Both the position numbers and the translations under genes were made by a program. 60,634 nt of DNA from Rhodospirillales bacterium Ga0074136 (GTDB taxonomy: Bacteria > Pseudomonadota > Alphaproteobacteria > Acetobacterales > Acetobacteraceae), in the NCBI GenBank assembly GCA_001464375.1, contig LNEW01000116.1:1-60634 (forward strand), written 5' to 3'. The first letter of the stretch is position 1; each line of letters starts with the position of its first letter. Shown here piece by piece: positions 25,087 through 33,153 of this stretch. The notes under the pieces were generated by a model, which was not told where the DNA came from, searched no databases, and worked only from the letters and a program-made list of their open reading frames with translations.

Positions 25087-25554
25087 ATGACCAATCTTCC
25101 AATCCCCGCCGCCAGCCCCGCGCTGCGCACCGAGATCCTCGACTGGCTCGACCGCTTCGCCGCCTGCGTGCGCGATGTCGATTTCCGCGCCGCCTACCCG
25201 TTCTGGCACGACGACATCGTGATCTTCGGCACCTACCAGGAACTGGTGCGCAGCCGGGCCGCCTGGACCGACACGCAGTGGTCCAACGTCTGGCCGCGCA
25301 CCAAGGATTTCCGCTTCGACCTGGCGCATACCGAGGTGCTGGCCTCGGCGGATGGCGGCACGGCGGTGGCGGTCACGCCCTGGTCCAGCACCGGCTGGAG
25401 CCCCGACGGCAGCGAATTCGACCGCCCGGGGCGCGCCACCATCATGCTGCAGAAGCAGCCGGACGGGCGCTGGGTGGGGGTGCACAGCCACATGTCGCTC
25501 GGCCGCGGCGTGCCGCAGGACAGCCACGGCACGCGGCCGATCAAGGCGCGCTGA
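25087..25554 (+). CDS. SnoaL/NTF2-like protein (DUF4440-type)
   Basis: 155-residue cone-shaped alpha+beta barrel protein. The helix WLDRFAACVRDVDFRAAYPFWHDDIVIFGTY-like opening (residues 18-48) and the strand pattern ending in WVGVHSHMSLGRG are typical of SnoaL-like polyketide cyclase/ketosteroid isomerase relatives. No defining catalytic residue can be assigned. It follows the NIPSNAP gene by 54 bases on the same strand. Function unknown. The 160 bases after it, before the EAL gene, hold nothing I can support. Confidence 0.75.
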   Translation: MTNLPIPAASPALRTEILDWLDRFAACVRDVDFRAAYPFWHDDIVIFGTYQELVRSRAAWTDTQWSNVWPRTKDFRFDLAHTEVLASADGGTAVAVTPWSSTGWSPDGSEFDRPGRATIMLQKQPDGRWVGVHSHMSLGRGVPQDSHGTRPIKAR

Positions 25555-25714
25555 GGCGGCCTTGTGCCGGGCTGCGTCCCGCCCCGGCCCATGACCGGGC
25601 GCATCCTTGAGGGCTGGCCCGGGCCGGCGCCGGTCCTTGGAACCCGCGTGCCGCGCTTCACGCGCGCTTAAGCCCTGGCGGCCAGGATGGTCCTCCTCGC
25701 CACCAGGTGGAATC

Positions 25715-27280
25715 ATGCAGGAAATCGTGCGCCCGAGCGCCGTGAACGCCGCGGACCGCTTCCTGACCTTCGCCTTCGCCGCGGCGGAACTGCTGGTCGA
25801 GGCCGATGCGGATGGCCGCATCACCTTCGCCGAGGGCGCCTTTCCCGCGCGATTCGGCCGCTCCGGCGGCAGTTTCATCGGCCGCCCCGTGCAGGACCTG
25901 GTCGCGCGCGACCAGCGCTCGGGCATGGGCACCGCGCTGGAACTGCTGAGCGCGACGGGGCGCATCCGCCCCACCGCCATCCGCCTGGCGGACCGCGCGC
26001 GCTCGCCCTTCAGCGTCGCGGGCCTGGCGGCGCCGGGGCGTTCGGGCGCCTTCTGCCTGACCTTCTCGCCGCTGCCCAACGACCTGCCGGGCGGGCCACT
26101 GCCGGGCGGGCCGGGCCTTGCGCGCGCGGCGGAGGAAATGCTGCGCGGGGCGGAGGAGAACGGCGCGCTTGGCCTGATCGAGCTTATTGGCGATGGCGGG
26201 GCGCTGGCACCGCGCGCCGACCTCGCCGCGCGCATCCAGGCGCTGCTCGCGGCGCAGGGCGGCGCGGGCACCGTCGCGGCGGATTTCGGCTCCGGCCGCT
26301 TCGGCGTGCTGCCCGGGGAAGGGCTGCCCGACCTCGGCGCGCTGTCGAAGCAGGTGGCGTTGTTGTTGGCGCAGCACGGGCTGCCGGGGACGATCGGCAC
26401 GCGCGCCGTCTCGCTGGCGGCGGATGGGCTGTCGCCGGTGCAGGCGACGCGCGCGCTGCGCTTCGCGCTGTCGGCCTTCGCCCGTGGCGGCGACGAGGCG
26501 CTGGAGAAGGCCGGCTTCTCCGGCGGCCTGACCGGCTTCGTGGCCAGCGCGGCGGAACGCGCCACCGCGCTGCGCCGGACCATCGCCGAGCGGCGCTTCC
26601 GCCTGGCCTTCCAGCCCATCGTGCTGCTCGCCGACCGGCGCGCGCACCACTACGAGGCGCTGCTGCGCCCCATTCCCACCCCCGGCACGCCCTACGGGGA
26701 GGCATCCGAATTCATCGCCCTGGCCGAGACCGTGGGCCTGTCGGAGACGCTCGACTGGGCGGTCGTCGAGACCGCCTGCGAGGCGGCGCGCGCGGCCGCC
26801 GGCACGCGCATCGCCTGCAACCTGTCCGGGCTGTCGCTGCAATCGGCGGCCTTCCGCGAACGGCTCTGCACCATGCTCGAAGCCGCCCCGGACCTCGCGA
26901 AGCGCCTGCTGGTCGAGATCACCGAGACCGCCGAGATCGAGGACGAGGCGGAGGCGCGACGCACGGTCGATGCCCTGCGCGCGCTCGGCCTGCCGATCTG
27001 TATCGACGATTTCGGCGCCGGGGCCGCGGCCTTCCGCTACCTGCGCGCCTTCCGGGTGGATTTCGTGAAGGTGGATGGCGTGTACGTGACCAATTCGGTC
27101 GAGAGCGAACGCGACCGCGGCTTCATCGCCGCCATGGTCGACCTGGCGCGCACCGTGGGCGCCCAGGTGGTGGCCGAGCGCATCGAGACCGAGGCGCAGG
27201 CCGCGCTGATGGCCGAACTGGGCGTTGCCTTCGGCCAGGGCTACCTGTTCGGCCGCCCCGGGGCGCTGCCGGGCGCCTGA
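25715..27280 (+). CDS. EAL-domain cyclic-di-GMP phosphodiesterase
   Basis: 521 residues. The N-terminal 120 residues look like a PAS-type sensor (EADADGRITFAEG, FIGRPVQDLV), the middle (about 140-270) a variable GGDEF-position domain without the signature, and the C-terminus (about 290-521) an EAL domain. The c-di-GMP site looks complete: E314 in YEALLRP, the Asn of CNLSG, the Glu of LVEITET, DDFG (IDDFGAGAAAF), the Lys of VKVDG, the Glu of AERIET and the Gln of GQGYLFGRP. It is expected to hydrolyse c-di-GMP in response to a cytosolic signal. No membrane segment seen. The start is the ATG at 25715; the open upstream frame is not conserved-looking. Confidence 0.87.
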   Translation: MQEIVRPSAVNAADRFLTFAFAAAELLVEADADGRITFAEGAFPARFGRSGGSFIGRPVQDLVARDQRSGMGTALELLSATGRIRPTAIRLADRARSPFSVAGLAAPGRSGAFCLTFSPLPNDLPGGPLPGGPGLARAAEEMLRGAEENGALGLIELIGDGGALAPRADLAARIQALLAAQGGAGTVAADFGSGRFGVLPGEGLPDLGALSKQVALLLAQHGLPGTIGTRAVSLAADGLSPVQATRALRFALSAFARGGDEALEKAGFSGGLTGFVASAAERATALRRTIAERRFRLAFQPIVLLADRRAHHYEALLRPIPTPGTPYGEASEFIALAETVGLSETLDWAVVETACEAARAAAGTRIACNLSGLSLQSAAFRERLCTMLEAAPDLAKRLLVEITETAEIEDEAEARRTVDALRALGLPICIDDFGAGAAAFRYLRAFRVDFVKVDGVYVTNSVESERDRGFIAAMVDLARTVGAQVVAERIETEAQAALMAELGVAFGQGYLFGRPGALPGA

Positions 27281-27347
27281 CGCCGCGGTCACCGGGGGGC
27301 GACGCGGCGCTTGCCCTTCGCCGCGGGCCGGCGCAGGAAGCCCGGCG

Positions 27348-28451
27348 ATGACGCAGCCTGCCCTGCCACAGATCACCGTGGTGATCCCCTGCTTCAACGA
27401 GGCCGCCAACGTCGCGCCCATGGTCGCGCGGCTCGATGCCGCGCTGGCGGGCATCGCGTGGGAGGCGATCTTCGTCGACGACGACAGCCCCGACGGAACG
27501 GCGGCGCGCGCCAAGGCGATCGCCGCGACCGACGGCAGGGTGCGTTGCATCCGGCGGGTCGGCCGGCGCGGCCTGGCCTCCGCCTGCGTCGAGGGCATCC
27601 TGTCCTCCGCCGCGCCGTTCGTCGCGGTGATCGACGGCGACCTGCAGCACGACGAGACGATCCTGCCGCGCATGCTGGCGGCGCTCCAGGCCGGCGAGGC
27701 CGAGGTCGCCATCGGCAGCCGCAACATCGCCGGCGGCACCAAGGGGGAGGGGCTGTCGCCGTTGCGCCGCATGGTCTCCGACGGCGGTGCGGCGCTGGCC
27801 AATGCCACGCTGCCGGTGCGCGTGGGCGACCCCATGAGCGGCTTCTTCGCCATGCCGCGGCCGTTGTTCGAGGAGATCGCCCCGCGCCTGACCGCAACCG
27901 GATTCAAGATCCTGCTGGACGTGCTGCTGTCGGCCGGGCGGCCGCTGCGCATCGCGGAATTCCCGTACACCTTTCGGGCGCGCGAGGCGGGGGAGAGCAA
28001 GCTCGACGCCGGGGTGCTGCTGGAATTCGCCGGGCTGCTGGCGGACAAGACGCTGGGCGGCGTGGTGCCGCTGCGCTTCATGGCCTTCGCGCTCGTGGGC
28101 GGCATCGGCGTGCTGGTGCACCTGGCGGTGCTGGGGCTGCTGCACGGGGTGGGGCCGGTCGGCTTCGGGCCGGCACAATGGGCGGCGACCTTCGTCGCCA
28201 TGACGGCGAACTTCCTGCTGAACAACCGCATCACCTATCGCGACCGGCGGCTGCGCGGCCCCGCGCTGCTGCGTGGGCTGGTGCTGTTCTATGTGGTGTG
28301 CGGCATCGGTGCGGCGGCCAATGTGGGCATCGCCGGGCTGCTGGTGCGCGATGACCTGCTGGGCTGGCGGCTGGCCGGTGCGGCCGGGGCGCTGCTGACG
28401 GTGGTGTGGAACTACGCGGTGTCCTCCACGCTGGTGTGGCGGGCGCGCTGA
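27348..28451 (+). CDS. family 2 glycosyltransferase with C-terminal GtrA-like membrane domain
   Basis: 367 residues. Residues 1-230 are a GT-A fold resembling dolichyl- or undecaprenyl-phosphate sugar transferases: VVIPCFNEAANV, FVDDDSPDGT, VIDGDLQHDE (metal-binding DxD region), GSRNIAGG. Residues about 245-365 hold four membrane helices of the GtrA type. It likely makes a polyprenyl-phosphate-linked sugar and presents it across the membrane. Its stop shares a base with the next ATG (TGATG), which belongs to a membrane glycosyltransferase that would use such a donor. Confidence 0.88.
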   Translation: MTQPALPQITVVIPCFNEAANVAPMVARLDAALAGIAWEAIFVDDDSPDGTAARAKAIAATDGRVRCIRRVGRRGLASACVEGILSSAAPFVAVIDGDLQHDETILPRMLAALQAGEAEVAIGSRNIAGGTKGEGLSPLRRMVSDGGAALANATLPVRVGDPMSGFFAMPRPLFEEIAPRLTATGFKILLDVLLSAGRPLRIAEFPYTFRAREAGESKLDAGVLLEFAGLLADKTLGGVVPLRFMAFALVGGIGVLVHLAVLGLLHGVGPVGFGPAQWAATFVAMTANFLLNNRITYRDRRLRGPALLRGLVLFYVVCGIGAAANVGIAGLLVRDDLLGWRLAGAAGALLTVVWNYAVSSTLVWRAR

Positions 28452-29893
28452 TGGGCTGGGTCGCGGCGCTGGCCGCGCTGACGGCGCTGCGCCTGGTGCT
28501 GGCGGCCCTCGTGCCCTTGGCACCGGACGAGGCCTATTACTGGGTCTGGGCGCGGACCCTGCAGGGTGGCTACCTGGATCACCCGCCGATGGTGGCGGTG
28601 TTCATCGCGCTCGGCACGGCGATCGCCGGCGAGACGTCGCTGGGCGTGCGGCTGCTCGCACCGCTGTCGATGGCCTTGGGGTCGATCCTGCTGGCGCGGG
28701 CGGCGGAGGACCTGTTCCCCGGCCGCAACGCGGGCCCCTGGGCGGCGGCGCTGTTGAACGCGACGTTGCTGGCGGGGCTCGGCGGCGTGACCATGACGCC
28801 CGACACGCCGCTGCTGTTGTTCTGGACCGCGGCGCTGTGGGCGGCCGCACGGCTGCATCGCAGCGGGGATGGGCGGTGGTGGCTCGTGGTGGGTGCCTGC
28901 GCGGGGTTGGCGCTGGCCAGCAAGTACACCGCCGTGCTGTTCGGCGCCGGGATGGTGCTGTGGGTGGTGCTGGACCCCGCGATGCGGCGGTGGATCGTGC
29001 GCTGGCAGCTCTGGGCCGGCGGTGCCGTCGCGCTGCTGGCCTTCGCGCCGGTGGTTGCCTGGAATGCCGCGCATGGCTGGGCGTCCTTCCTGAAGCAGGG
29101 CGGCCGGGCCGGGGATGGCGGCTTCACGCTGCGCTTCCTGGGCGAATTGCTGGGCGGGCAGGCGGGGCTGGCGACGCCGCTGGTCTTCGTGCTGTGCGTG
29201 GCGGGTGCGGGCGCGGCGGCGCTGGCCTGGTGGCGGCGGCGGGACACGGCGGCGCTGCTGCTGGCGGCGCTGGTGCTGCCGGGCGCGGCGCTGTTCCTGT
29301 GGCAGGCCACCGGCAGCCGCGTGCAGGGGAACTGGCCGGCGGTGCTGTATCCCGCCGCGGCCATTGCCGGGGCGGCGCTGCTGCGCGCGCCCGGCTGGCT
29401 GCGCCTGCGGGTGCCGGCGCTGGTGCTGGGCGCGGTGATGACGGGGGGCGTGTATCTCCAGGCCGTGGCGGCGCCGCTGCCGCTGCCGCGCGGCAGCGAC
29501 CCGACGCTGGCGCGCCTGGGTGGCTGGCCGGATTTCACCGCCGCCGTCGCCGCCGCGGCGGACCGCGAAGGCGCCGGCTTCGTCGCGGCGGAGGAATACG
29601 GCCTGGCCTCGCTGCTGGCCTTCCGCCTGCCGCGGGACCGGGTGGTCATCGCCATGGATGCGCGCTGGCGTCATTTCGCGCTGCCATCGCCGCCCACCCC
29701 CGTAACCGGGTTGCTGGTCCGCAGCGAAAGACGGGGGGAGGGTCCGCCACTCTGGCCCGGTGCGGAACCGGCGCCGGACGGGCGCCTTCTTCGCAGCCGG
29801 GGCGGGATACAGGCGGAGGCCTATCGGCTGTTCCGCGTGACCACCGCCCCGGGACAACCGCCCGCCGTGGTGCTGCCGCGCCCGGCCGACTGA
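28451..29893 (+). CDS. ArnT/PMT-like membrane glycosyltransferase (family 39/83)
   Basis: 480 residues with about ten membrane helices, a GT-C fold. The first periplasmic loop has the catalytic-type acidic pair in PLAPDEAYYWVWA followed by GGYLDHPPMV, characteristic of ArnT and related enzymes that take sugar from polyprenyl phosphate. The last 150 residues form a periplasmic domain. With the upstream GT2-GtrA gene (one-base overlap) this is a two-gene system for transferring a sugar onto an envelope acceptor, perhaps lipid A, LPS or a protein; the acceptor is not readable. Start chosen at the ATG at 28451. Confidence 0.87.
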   Translation: MGWVAALAALTALRLVLAALVPLAPDEAYYWVWARTLQGGYLDHPPMVAVFIALGTAIAGETSLGVRLLAPLSMALGSILLARAAEDLFPGRNAGPWAAALLNATLLAGLGGVTMTPDTPLLLFWTAALWAAARLHRSGDGRWWLVVGACAGLALASKYTAVLFGAGMVLWVVLDPAMRRWIVRWQLWAGGAVALLAFAPVVAWNAAHGWASFLKQGGRAGDGGFTLRFLGELLGGQAGLATPLVFVLCVAGAGAAALAWWRRRDTAALLLAALVLPGAALFLWQATGSRVQGNWPAVLYPAAAIAGAALLRAPGWLRLRVPALVLGAVMTGGVYLQAVAAPLPLPRGSDPTLARLGGWPDFTAAVAAAADREGAGFVAAEEYGLASLLAFRLPRDRVVIAMDARWRHFALPSPPTPVTGLLVRSERRGEGPPLWPGAEPAPDGRLLRSRGGIQAEAYRLFRVTTAPGQPPAVVLPRPAD

Positions 29894-29949
29894 AACGCTT
29901 GAAGCCGGCCGCGCCATGCCGATCTCTCAGGCCGAACGGAGTGACCGAG

Positions 29950-30891
29950 ATGCAGATCCGAATCCGCCGCGGCTGGGAAGTGCCCGAAGCCCGCGTGACA
30001 CCCGAGCACCTGGTGTTCGGCCGCCGCAAGGCCTTCGGGATCGGCGCGGGCCTGCTCGGCGCCGCCGGCGCGGCGCAGGCGCAGGGAACGGCGGGCGGGC
30101 TGCCCCCGGCCATGCGGAACACGCGCTTCGCTCCGGGCCGCGACATCAGCCCCGAGCGCGACGTCACCACCTTCAACAATTTCTATGAATTCGGCACCAG
30201 CAAGTCGATCAGCCAGGGCGCCCAGCGCCTGCCGCAGCGTCCTTGGACCGTGAAGGTCGAGGGCATGGTGGAAACCCCGCGCGAATTCGGCATCGAGGAC
30301 CTGCTGCGCACCATGCCGATCGAGGAGCGGGTCTATCGCCTGCGCTGCGTCGAGGCGTGGTCGATGGTGGTGCCCTGGACCGGCTTCCCGCTGTCGGCCT
30401 TGCTCGACCAGGTGAAGCCGCTCGCCTCCGCCCGCTACGTGACGTTCGAGACGGCGGTGATGCCGGCGGTGATGCCGGGCCTGCGGCAATCCTGGTATCC
30501 CTGGCCCTATGTCGAGGGCTGCACCATCGCCGAGGCCGCCAACGACCTGTCCTTCATGGTGGTCGGCGCCTACGGCAAGCTGCTGCCGCCGCAGAATGGC
30601 GGGCCGATTCGCTTCCACCAGCCGTGGAAGTACGGCTTCAAGGCCGGCAAGTCGCTGGTGAAGATCACCCTGACGGACCGCCGCCCGGTGTCCTTCTGGG
30701 AGCGCATCCAGCCGCAGGAATACGGCTTCTGGGCCAATGTGAACCCCGCGGTGGCGCATCCGCGCTGGAGCCAGGCCAGCGAGCGTGCGCTGGGCAGCAA
30801 TGCGCGAATTCCCACGCAGATGTTCAACGGCTACGGCGATTTCGTGGCGGACCTTTACAGCGGCCTGCAGAACGAGCGACTTTGGACATGA
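29950..30891 (+). CDS. msrP: MsrP-like Tat-exported molybdopterin oxidoreductase (methionine sulfoxide reductase catalytic subunit)
   Basis: 313-residue periplasmic molybdoenzyme of the sulfite-oxidase fold. A twin-arginine signal (GRRKAFGIGAGLLGA, R25-R26, cleavage after AQA near 44) precedes the mature protein. The molybdenum-ligand cysteine is C133 in LRCVEAWSMVVPW; TTFNNFYEFG, VYRLRCVEAW and RFHQPWKYGFK are MsrP (YedY) segments. MsrP repairs oxidised methionine in envelope proteins, normally fed with electrons by the haem protein MsrQ. No MsrQ follows; instead comes an 89-residue membrane protein two bases downstream. The start is the ATG at 29950; a GTG nine bases earlier is in frame. 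Confidence 0.9.
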   Translation: MQIRIRRGWEVPEARVTPEHLVFGRRKAFGIGAGLLGAAGAAQAQGTAGGLPPAMRNTRFAPGRDISPERDVTTFNNFYEFGTSKSISQGAQRLPQRPWTVKVEGMVETPREFGIEDLLRTMPIEERVYRLRCVEAWSMVVPWTGFPLSALLDQVKPLASARYVTFETAVMPAVMPGLRQSWYPWPYVEGCTIAEAANDLSFMVVGAYGKLLPPQNGGPIRFHQPWKYGFKAGKSLVKITLTDRRPVSFWERIQPQEYGFWANVNPAVAHPRWSQASERALGSNARIPTQMFNGYGDFVADLYSGLQNERLWT

Positions 30892-30892
30892 C

Positions 30893-31162
30893 ATGGTCCT
30901 TCGCACCCTCGCCCTCGTTCTGTTCGGCCTCGCCCTGTGCATGGGCATCTTCCTCGGCTGGGGATACCCGCTCGGGACGATGATGTACGGGGCCAACACC
31001 TCGGCGCTGGGCACCAGCCAACTGGGCCTTCAGCGCCTGGTCGGGCCGTCCATCTGGAACGCGGCCTTCGTGCCGATGCTCGCATTGCCGGCCTGGACGG
31101 CGCCGGCCTTCATCGGCGTGGTGTTCATGATCATCGCGGCGATGCGGCCGGGAAAGGGCTGA
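30893..31162 (+). CDS. small membrane protein coupled to msrP
   Basis: 89 residues with two predicted membrane helices (about 4-24 and 58-84) joined by a loop rich in Gly, Thr and Asn. The ATG lies one base after the msrP stop. I do not recognise the family. It is far too short to be MsrQ (about 200 residues, six helices) and has no histidine at all, so it cannot bind haem the MsrQ way. It may anchor MsrP or contact the quinone pool, which is inference from position alone. Confidence 0.75.
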   Translation: MVLRTLALVLFGLALCMGIFLGWGYPLGTMMYGANTSALGTSQLGLQRLVGPSIWNAAFVPMLALPAWTAPAFIGVVFMIIAAMRPGKG

Positions 31163-31180
31163 GCGGCCGCTCCGGCTGCC

Positions 31181-31202
31181 GGATGCGCCCCGCGGCGCAT
31201 CC
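31181..31202. terminator. perfect hairpin between convergent genes, bidirectional terminator candidate
   Basis: GGATGCGCC (31181-31189) and GGCGCATCC (31194-31202) form a perfect nine-base stem with a four-base CCGC loop, placed in the 76-base gap between two convergent genes. There is no T-run, as is common in GC-rich genomes, so intrinsic strength is uncertain. Confidence 0.55.
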
Positions 31203-31238
31203 TCGCTGAACCCTCGCCGGGGCCACGGACTGGGGGCG

Positions 31239-32246
31239 CTATTCGACCCGCGCGCCCGAGATCTCCACGATGCGCTGCCAGCGCGGCACCTCGCCGCGGA
31301 TCATGCGCACCGCCGCCTCGGGGCTTTCGCTCAGCACGATGCCGTAGCCCAGCGGGCGCAGCCGGTCGATGAATTCACGCTGCCGGCTGACCGTGTGCAC
31401 GGCGTCGAAGATGCGCTGCACCACGGCGGCGGGCGTGCCGCCGGCGGTGGTGACCACATTCCAGTTGATCAGCGAATGGTCGCCCAGGCCGAGGTCGGCG
31501 AAGGCCTTCATCCCCGGCACCTGCGGCAGCAGCGCGATGGGATCGCCCGAGGAGACCGCCAGCGCCTTGAAGCGCCCGGCCTCCACATGCGGCATCAGCG
31601 CCGGCATGACATCGAACATCATGTCGATGGTGCCCGACAGCAGGTCGTTGATGGCCGGCCCGCCGCCGCGATAGGGCACGTGCAGGATCTTCGCATCGGC
31701 GAAGCGGTTCACCGCCGAGATGTTCAGGTGCGACGACGTCCCCGTGCCGGACGACCCCATCTTCACCTGTTCCGGATTGGCGCGCGACCACTGCACCAGG
31801 GCGCGGAAATCGGTCCAGCCGCGGGCCTGGGCGGCCTGCGCGTTCACCACGCACAGCAGCACGCCGTCGGTGAGTTGCGTGACGGGTGTCAGGTCGCGCA
31901 GCGGGTCGAAGGGCATGCGCGCGTGCATGAACGGCATGGCGCAATACGACGTGGCGCTGACCAGGCCGAGCACCGTGCCGTCGCGATCCCCCTTGGCGAT
32001 GGCATCGGCGCCGATCAGCCCGCCGGCGCCCGCGCGGTTTTCCACCACGACGGTCTGGCCGAGCACGGGGCCGAGCCGGTCGGCGAGCAGGCGCGAGGTG
32101 ATGTCGACCGCCCCACCCGGCGGGAACGGGACGATGATGCGCACGGTGCGCCCGCCGGCGAGCGGCTGGGCGAGGGCGGGGGCGGCGAGCGCCCCGGCGG
32201 CCGCGCCGAACAGGACGCGGCGGCCGATGATGGAGTCTGTCGGCAT
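31239..32246 (-). CDS. Bug-family (tripartite tricarboxylate transporter) periplasmic receptor
   Basis: 335-residue extracytoplasmic solute receptor. The signal sequence GRRVLFGAAAGALAAPALAQ (possible Tat type) ends near residue 27, then come family motifs VRIIVPFPPGGAVDITSRLL, VENRAGAGG and PYRGGGPAINDLLSGTIDMMFD. Bug proteins bind carboxylates or aromatic acids; many lack nearby membrane subunits, as here, and are used for sensing or shared transporters. Ligand unknown. The start is the ATG at 32246, just before the twin-arginine-like segment. Confidence 0.92.
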   Translation of the reverse strand: MPTDSIIGRRVLFGAAAGALAAPALAQPLAGGRTVRIIVPFPPGGAVDITSRLLADRLGPVLGQTVVVENRAGAGGLIGADAIAKGDRDGTVLGLVSATSYCAMPFMHARMPFDPLRDLTPVTQLTDGVLLCVVNAQAAQARGWTDFRALVQWSRANPEQVKMGSSGTGTSSHLNISAVNRFADAKILHVPYRGGGPAINDLLSGTIDMMFDVMPALMPHVEAGRFKALAVSSGDPIALLPQVPGMKAFADLGLGDHSLINWNVVTTAGGTPAAVVQRIFDAVHTVSRQREFIDRLRPLGYGIVLSESPEAAVRMIRGEVPRWQRIVEISGARVE

Positions 32247-32313
32247 GGCGTGGGTCTCCGGCTGCGTTGAGGACGCAGCCTGACGCGCCCGCGCCCCGTG
32301 TGGAAGCCCGGCC

Positions 32314-32577
32314 TCAGCGGCAGCGGCAATTCCCGCCGACATCCGATCGCAGATTCTGCCGCACCCAGGTGACGCCGTCGGGCTGGAAGTCGAAGGACGG
32401 GCCGATGATGCAGATCTCGGAATGGCCACGCCCGGATTGCATCTGCGACATCGTCGCGCGTTCGACCATGATGCGGTTGTTGACGCAGTAGACGGTGGCG
32501 GGAGTGGACTGCGCCGCGGCCGCGAGAGGCGACAGGGCGCCGAGAAGGGCGGCAGTGGCAACGATGCGCTTGGTCAT
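32314..32577 (-). CDS. small secreted cysteine-containing protein
   Basis: 87 residues. A signal peptide (MTKRIVATAALLGALSPLAAAA) leads to a mature part of about 65 residues with four cysteines (C31, C56, C84, C86), which suggests two disulfides in the periplasm. There are no recognised domains. It is upstream of the Bug receptor gene with a 67-base gap on the same strand, which could mean shared transcription. Function unknown; the ending NCRCR is striking. Confidence 0.65.
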   Translation of the reverse strand: MTKRIVATAALLGALSPLAAAAQSTPATVYCVNNRIMVERATMSQMQSGRGHSEICIIGPSFDFQPDGVTWVRQNLRSDVGGNCRCR

Positions 32578-32675
32578 GCCCGCGGGCTCCCGGTCAGATG
32601 CGATTCGCAAGCCTAGCGCGGTCGACGCCGTTGCCACAGCGACACGCATCCCGCGCAGCCGCGCGTCCCGCCCTG

Positions 32676-33140
32676 TCACCGCAGTGCGGGCGCTTCGGCG
32701 GCCGGAGCGACGTCCAGGGCGCGCCTGGCCGCGACGATGGCGTCGTGCGCTGCGGGAGTGAGGTCGAAGCCGACCAGCGCGGCGGGCAGGGCCCAGGCCA
32801 CCTCGCTCACATCGTCGCCGGCGCGCGCTTCGCCTTCCAGCCACCGCGCCGCGAAGTCGATGATGGTGTAGTGATAGAGGGCATGCCCGGCCTCGTCGCG
32901 GGAGATCGCGTCGACCACGATTGCCAGCGCCAGCGGCCCGACCTCGATGCCCGCTTCCTCGCGCAATTCGCGTCGCGCGGCGTCCTCGGCGGTCTCGCCC
33001 AGGTGCTGCGCGCCGCCGGGCAGGGACCATTGGCCAAGCCGGGGCGGCTTGCCGCGGCGCACCAGCAGCACATGCTCGCCCTTGAAGACAATGCAGCCGA
33101 TGCCGACCCAGGGACGGTCGGGGTATTCGCGGCCCGTCAC
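32676..33140 (-). CDS. Nudix hydrolase
   Basis: 154-residue Nudix pyrophosphohydrolase. The Nudix box GAQHLGETAEDAARRELREE (with AG following) holds the expected Glu residues for divalent metal, and the fold start is VGIGCIVFKGEHVLLVRRG. It resembles ADP-ribose or nucleotide-sugar pyrophosphatases of the short type (RLGQWSLPGG). The start is a GTG, 13 bases after the DUF4340 gene, so it is likely the last gene of the ABC exporter operon. The substrate cannot be read. Confidence 0.9.
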   Translation of the reverse strand: MTGREYPDRPWVGIGCIVFKGEHVLLVRRGKPPRLGQWSLPGGAQHLGETAEDAARRELREEAGIEVGPLALAIVVDAISRDEAGHALYHYTIIDFAARWLEGEARAGDDVSEVAWALPAALVGFDLTPAAHDAIVAARRALDVAPAAEAPALR

Positions 33141-33153
33141 GTCGTCACCCGCG

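Noticed and set aside
24436-26619. Minus-strand open frame of over 700 codons opposite the NIPSNAP, SnoaL and EAL genes
   Set aside because: Arg/Pro/Ser-rich shadow; the plus strand has complete EAL active-site residues.
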